Part shown: in pieces, positions 6,323 through 7,692 of the stretch
Numbering within the stretch: the stretch's first letter is position 1
Layout: the number at the start of each line of letters is the position of its first letter
Assembly (NCBI GenBank): GCA_002371075.1
Contig: DFFS01000020.1
Span: forward strand, 1 to 7,692
Length of the DNA stretch: 7,692 nucleotides
Direction: 5' to 3'
DNA from: Christensenella sp. UBA3770
Lineage (GTDB): Bacteria; Bacillota; Clostridia; Christensenellales; CAG-1252
The notes under the pieces: generated by a model
The model's input: the letters and a program-made list of their open reading frames with translations, nothing else
Told to the model about the DNA's origin: nothing
Databases searched by the model: none
Position numbers and translations under genes: made by a program

Positions 6323-6915
6323 CCTTGCTTTTCGGCGCGCTGCTTCTTAAATCGTTTTTGCAAAAGGCGCCACCCCTTTGCGATCCAATAAGTGAGGACG
6401 ATCAAAGCCGCTCCGAACACGTATTCCGCCCAGTAGGGGATGACAAACCCCAAAAGATAACAAAAAACGGAATCCACAAAGCCGATCACGCACCACTGCG
6501 CCACGTAGATGGGCGTAAGATTTTTGCTCATCTCTATCAGGAAGGGGATCTTGTTTGCCGGCACCTTTTTCTGCAAAAAGTAAAACGCCGAGAGCAGGAC
6601 CATATCAATGCTCAAAAGTCCGATGGATTCCGCCAAACTTGCTGCGTAGTACCAGCCGTTTTTGCTCAAAAACATCGTGCCGAAAACCGAAGTCAAAGCG
6701 ATATATGCCGCCATGATCGGCGCGGAAATGAAAAGCACGATGCGATAGAGTTTGTCCATGTCTTTGCATTGTTGCAATATTCTCCCAAACAAGAGGCCGA
6801 ACCCGACAAAGAAATACCAATTGCAAAAGGCAAAAGTGGAGTCATTCTCCGTCGTCACGACAAGATGCCCGAGGAGGTAGTTTGCCGCAGGGTGCCCATG
6901 CGGGTATATCATCAA
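6319..6915 (-). pseudogene. C-terminal remnant of a multi-pass membrane protein, acyltransferase-like
   Basis: Up to 198 residues remain, with about five membrane helices (roughly 28-48, 56-79, 93-115, 134-158 and 163-181) and a basic tail (KRFKKQRAEK). The pattern DSTFAFCNWYFFVGFG and SKNLTPIYVAQW resembles the C-terminal half of acyltransferase-3 or HGSNAT-like membrane proteins, usually near 350 residues or more (from memory). The available starts (TTG 6915, ATG 6912) lie inside a repeat tag of the palindrome array and have no ribosome site. An in-frame stop appears at 6931-6933. No N-terminal half is visible to the right of the repeats. The likely reading is a gene whose 5' half was lost to the repeat element. 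Family assignment is tentative; the truncation is better supported. Confidence 0.6.
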
Positions 6916-7058
6916 GCGACAGCTTGTATATCATCAATTCGTCAGAATTGTATATCATCAAACCGAAGTGGATCATGTTATACACGGCAAAGCCGTGATG
7001 ATATGCAAAGGCGAAGTCGCCTTTGATGATATGCCAAACGCGCTTCGCTGCGGTTTGG
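6904..7058. repeat. Tagged palindrome array (REP/MITE-like)
   Basis: The 10-bp tag TATATCATCA occurs three times forward (6905-6914, 6927-6936, 6951-6960) and twice inverted as TGATGATATG (6996-7005, 7024-7033). Each interval is filled by a different hairpin. These are AAGC-GACA-GCTT (6914-6925), AATTC-GTCA-GAATT (6936-6949), CACGGC-AAA-GCCGTG (6983-6997), AAAGGCGA-AG-TCGCCTTT (7007-7024), and CCAAAC..GTTTGG with an inner CGC/GCG (7034-7058). Forward tags can pair with inverted ones, giving a nested cruciform. It has no coding potential and marks the break point of the membrane-protein remnant. Confidence 0.8.
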
Positions 7059-7062
7059 ATAA

Positions 7063-7279
7063 AAAACAGTCTAAAGCGGGTTCGCATTAGACTGTTTTGG
7101 TGGAGATGAGGGGGTCTCCTCTCGTATGGCTCAAAGCAAATCGTTTATGTTTGTTATATGCTTTTCGCCATACTTCGGTCATCGCGGAAAACGCCGCACT
7201 GTGGCGTTTTCTATCCGCTCTCGGTTCGACTCCCCCTGTTAAGTAAAGAAAAAGGTCTAAAGCAGGTTCGCTTTAGACC
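7063..7279. repeat. Non-coding segment framed by two near-identical hairpins
   Basis: Hairpin A (7063-7098) has a 12-bp stem AAAACAGTCTAA/TTAGACTGTTTT plus an inner GCG/CGC. Hairpin B (7254-7279) has the 10-bp stem GGTCTAAAGC/GCTTTAGACC. Their 24-base cores (7069-7092 and 7255-7278) differ at only two positions and are in direct orientation 186 bp apart. Between them are a GGAGA/TCTCC hairpin (7102-7119), a G5 run (7110-7114) complementary to a C5 run (7232-7236), and the hairpin at 7184-7218. No open frame of note is present. It may be part of the same repeat element as the palindrome array to its left. Confidence 0.65.
7184..7218. repeat. Inner hairpin of the framed segment
   Basis: AAAACGCC (7188-7195) and GGCGTTTT (7203-7210) pair perfectly around a 7-base loop. 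GCGG (7184-7187) pairs with CCGC (7215-7218) across a one-sided bulge CTAT. On the plus strand it looks like a weak terminator, but no gene ends here. Confidence 0.6.
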
Positions 7280-7311
7280 TATCTTGTCTAGAAACATAAC
7301 ATTTAATACAA

Positions 7312-7360
7312 TTTCGTACTCCTTCATACCCTAGCCTATTTTTCGTACCCTTTCGTACCC
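7312..7360. repeat. Four phased 10-bp repeats (TTTCGTACCC)
   Basis: Units start at 7312 (TTTCGTACTC), 7322 (CTTCATACCC), 7341 and 7351 (both TTTCGTACCC). They form two head-to-tail pairs separated by nine bases, so equivalent units are 29 bp apart. All face the same side of the helix within a pair. The set lies downstream of the serine recombinase gene, where attachment sites and accessory protein sites are commonly found; a protein-binding role is inferred. Confidence 0.6.
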
Positions 7361-7371
7361 TTAAGGAAACA

Positions 7372-7401
7372 AAAGAAAAGCCATCCACAATAATCGGATG
7401 G
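7372..7401 (-). terminator. Weak terminator for the recombinase transcript
   Basis: CCATCC (7381-7386) and GGATGG (7396-7401) form a 6-bp stem with a 9-base loop. Reading leftward, the stem is followed by CTTTTCTTTT. The stem is short and the T-tract interrupted, so termination would be partial. Confidence 0.45.
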
Positions 7402-7553
7402 TCAATTTCTACAGGACTGCCCGCCTGCAAGCGTACGGCTATCTATTACGGCCCATAGGTACTTGAATGCCGAGCATCACCATGACTTAGTGCTATCTAG
7501 GGAGAGTTCTAGAACCCCTCACTTATATATTACTCATTTTCAAGCAATTTTTA
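7402..7553. other. Non-coding stretch between the terminator and the recombinase
   Basis: No convincing gene is present. A G/C-richer block (about 7414-7500) stands out between AT-rich flanks. It contains a direct repeat of TAGATAGC (read on the minus strand) and a 14-codon minus-strand frame (7483-7439) with no ribosome site. A perfect palindrome GTTCTAGAAC sits at 7506-7515. The rest, to 7553, is AT-rich. Confidence 0.5.
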
Positions 7554-7692
7554 CTAAAATATTTTAATTTCTTTTCCATTCCTGAATTGGAAGGTTATGC
7601 TTTTATCCCTGTTGACAATGGCTTTATCAATAAGATAACTCCAGACATCTTCATCATATGATTCTAGAATAGCCTTATAAAATGAAAAAAGG
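7554..7692 (-). CDS. Large serine recombinase, C-terminal tail (partial)
   Basis: The minus strand is open from the right window edge to TAG 7556-7554, giving 45 residues. The tail contains ESYDEDVWSYLIDKAIVNRD followed by SITFQFRNGKEI. This matches the C-terminal end of clostridial large serine recombinases, where a Trp/Leu-rich segment with 'DKV-V' is followed by a strand 'LTF-F-(N/D)G-EI' (known family pattern, from memory). Such enzymes integrate and excise mobile elements at att sites. The catalytic domain lies outside the window. The local AT content is higher than in the genes to the left, which fits acquired DNA. Confidence 0.68.
   Translation of the reverse strand, partial: LFSFYKAILESYDEDVWSYLIDKAIVNRDKSITFQFRNGKEIKIF

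Noticed and set aside
6316..7026. 236-codon plus-strand open frame
   Set aside because: It is antisense to the membrane-protein remnant and continues into the palindrome array; composition is not protein-like.
6904..7058. CRISPR array
   Set aside because: The tags are 10 bp, change orientation, and the intervals are palindromes rather than unique spacers.
7215..7245. tRNA T-arm-like sequence GGTTCGACTCCCC
   Set aside because: The local T-stem does not pair, no matching acceptor strand (CTTAACA-like) is present, and no anticodon arm can be built. Not a tRNA or tmRNA.
7439..7483. 14-codon minus-strand frame
   Set aside because: No ribosome site and too short to support; mentioned only as part of the G/C-richer block.
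7614..7642. TTGACA followed by ATAACT at 17 bp on the plus strand
   Set aside because: The -10 is poor and the site lies inside the recombinase coding sequence in the opposite direction.
7682..7692. ATGAAAAAAGG at the right edge as a gene start
   Set aside because: No ribosome site precedes it, and the minus strand here codes for the recombinase tail.

Overview
The window looks like chromosomal DNA from an uncultured Bacillota bacterium, probably a gut-type Clostridia. This is inferred from an AGGAGG ribosome site, close-to-consensus sigma-A promoters with 17-bp spacers, U-tailed hairpin terminators, and protein families typical of such genomes. No species can be named.

Left part (1-4612): a large GH106-like glycoside hydrolase, missing only its extreme N-terminus, reads rightward. 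It converges on two leftward, unequal SGNH/GDSL esterase-type genes (3086-3811 and 3854-4612). A bidirectional terminator separates the two directions. A debranching glycosidase next to two probable deacetylases suggests a small locus for trimming acetylated plant or mucosal polysaccharide. The second esterase has a near-consensus promoter whose predicted start site falls on its ATG, so it may be made from a leaderless mRNA.

Middle (4613-5450): the most interesting part. A strong rightward promoter (4755-4783) drives a roughly 134-nt leader that begins at the foot of an 82-nt extended hairpin. The leader ends in a hairpin plus seven U that is both an intrinsic terminator and a trap for the ribosome site of the next gene. 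That gene is a 150-residue SLOG-superfamily (YpsA/DUF1273-like) protein starting at a TTG that overlaps the U-tract. A G-run between the two hairpins can pair with either one. This is the architecture of a riboswitch or attenuator, and I do not recognise its class.

Right part (5463-6915): a leftward glycerophosphodiester phosphodiesterase lipoprotein with its own promoter. Behind it is the C-terminal half of a multi-pass membrane protein (acyltransferase-like), cut off exactly where a palindromic repeat begins.

Far right (6904-7692): a dense non-coding repeat region. It holds a tagged palindrome array (6904-7058), then a segment framed by two near-identical hairpins (7063-7279). After that the DNA becomes AT-rich, carries four phased 10-bp repeats (7312-7360), and ends in the C-terminal tail of a leftward large serine recombinase (7554-7692), the likely edge of an integrated mobile element.
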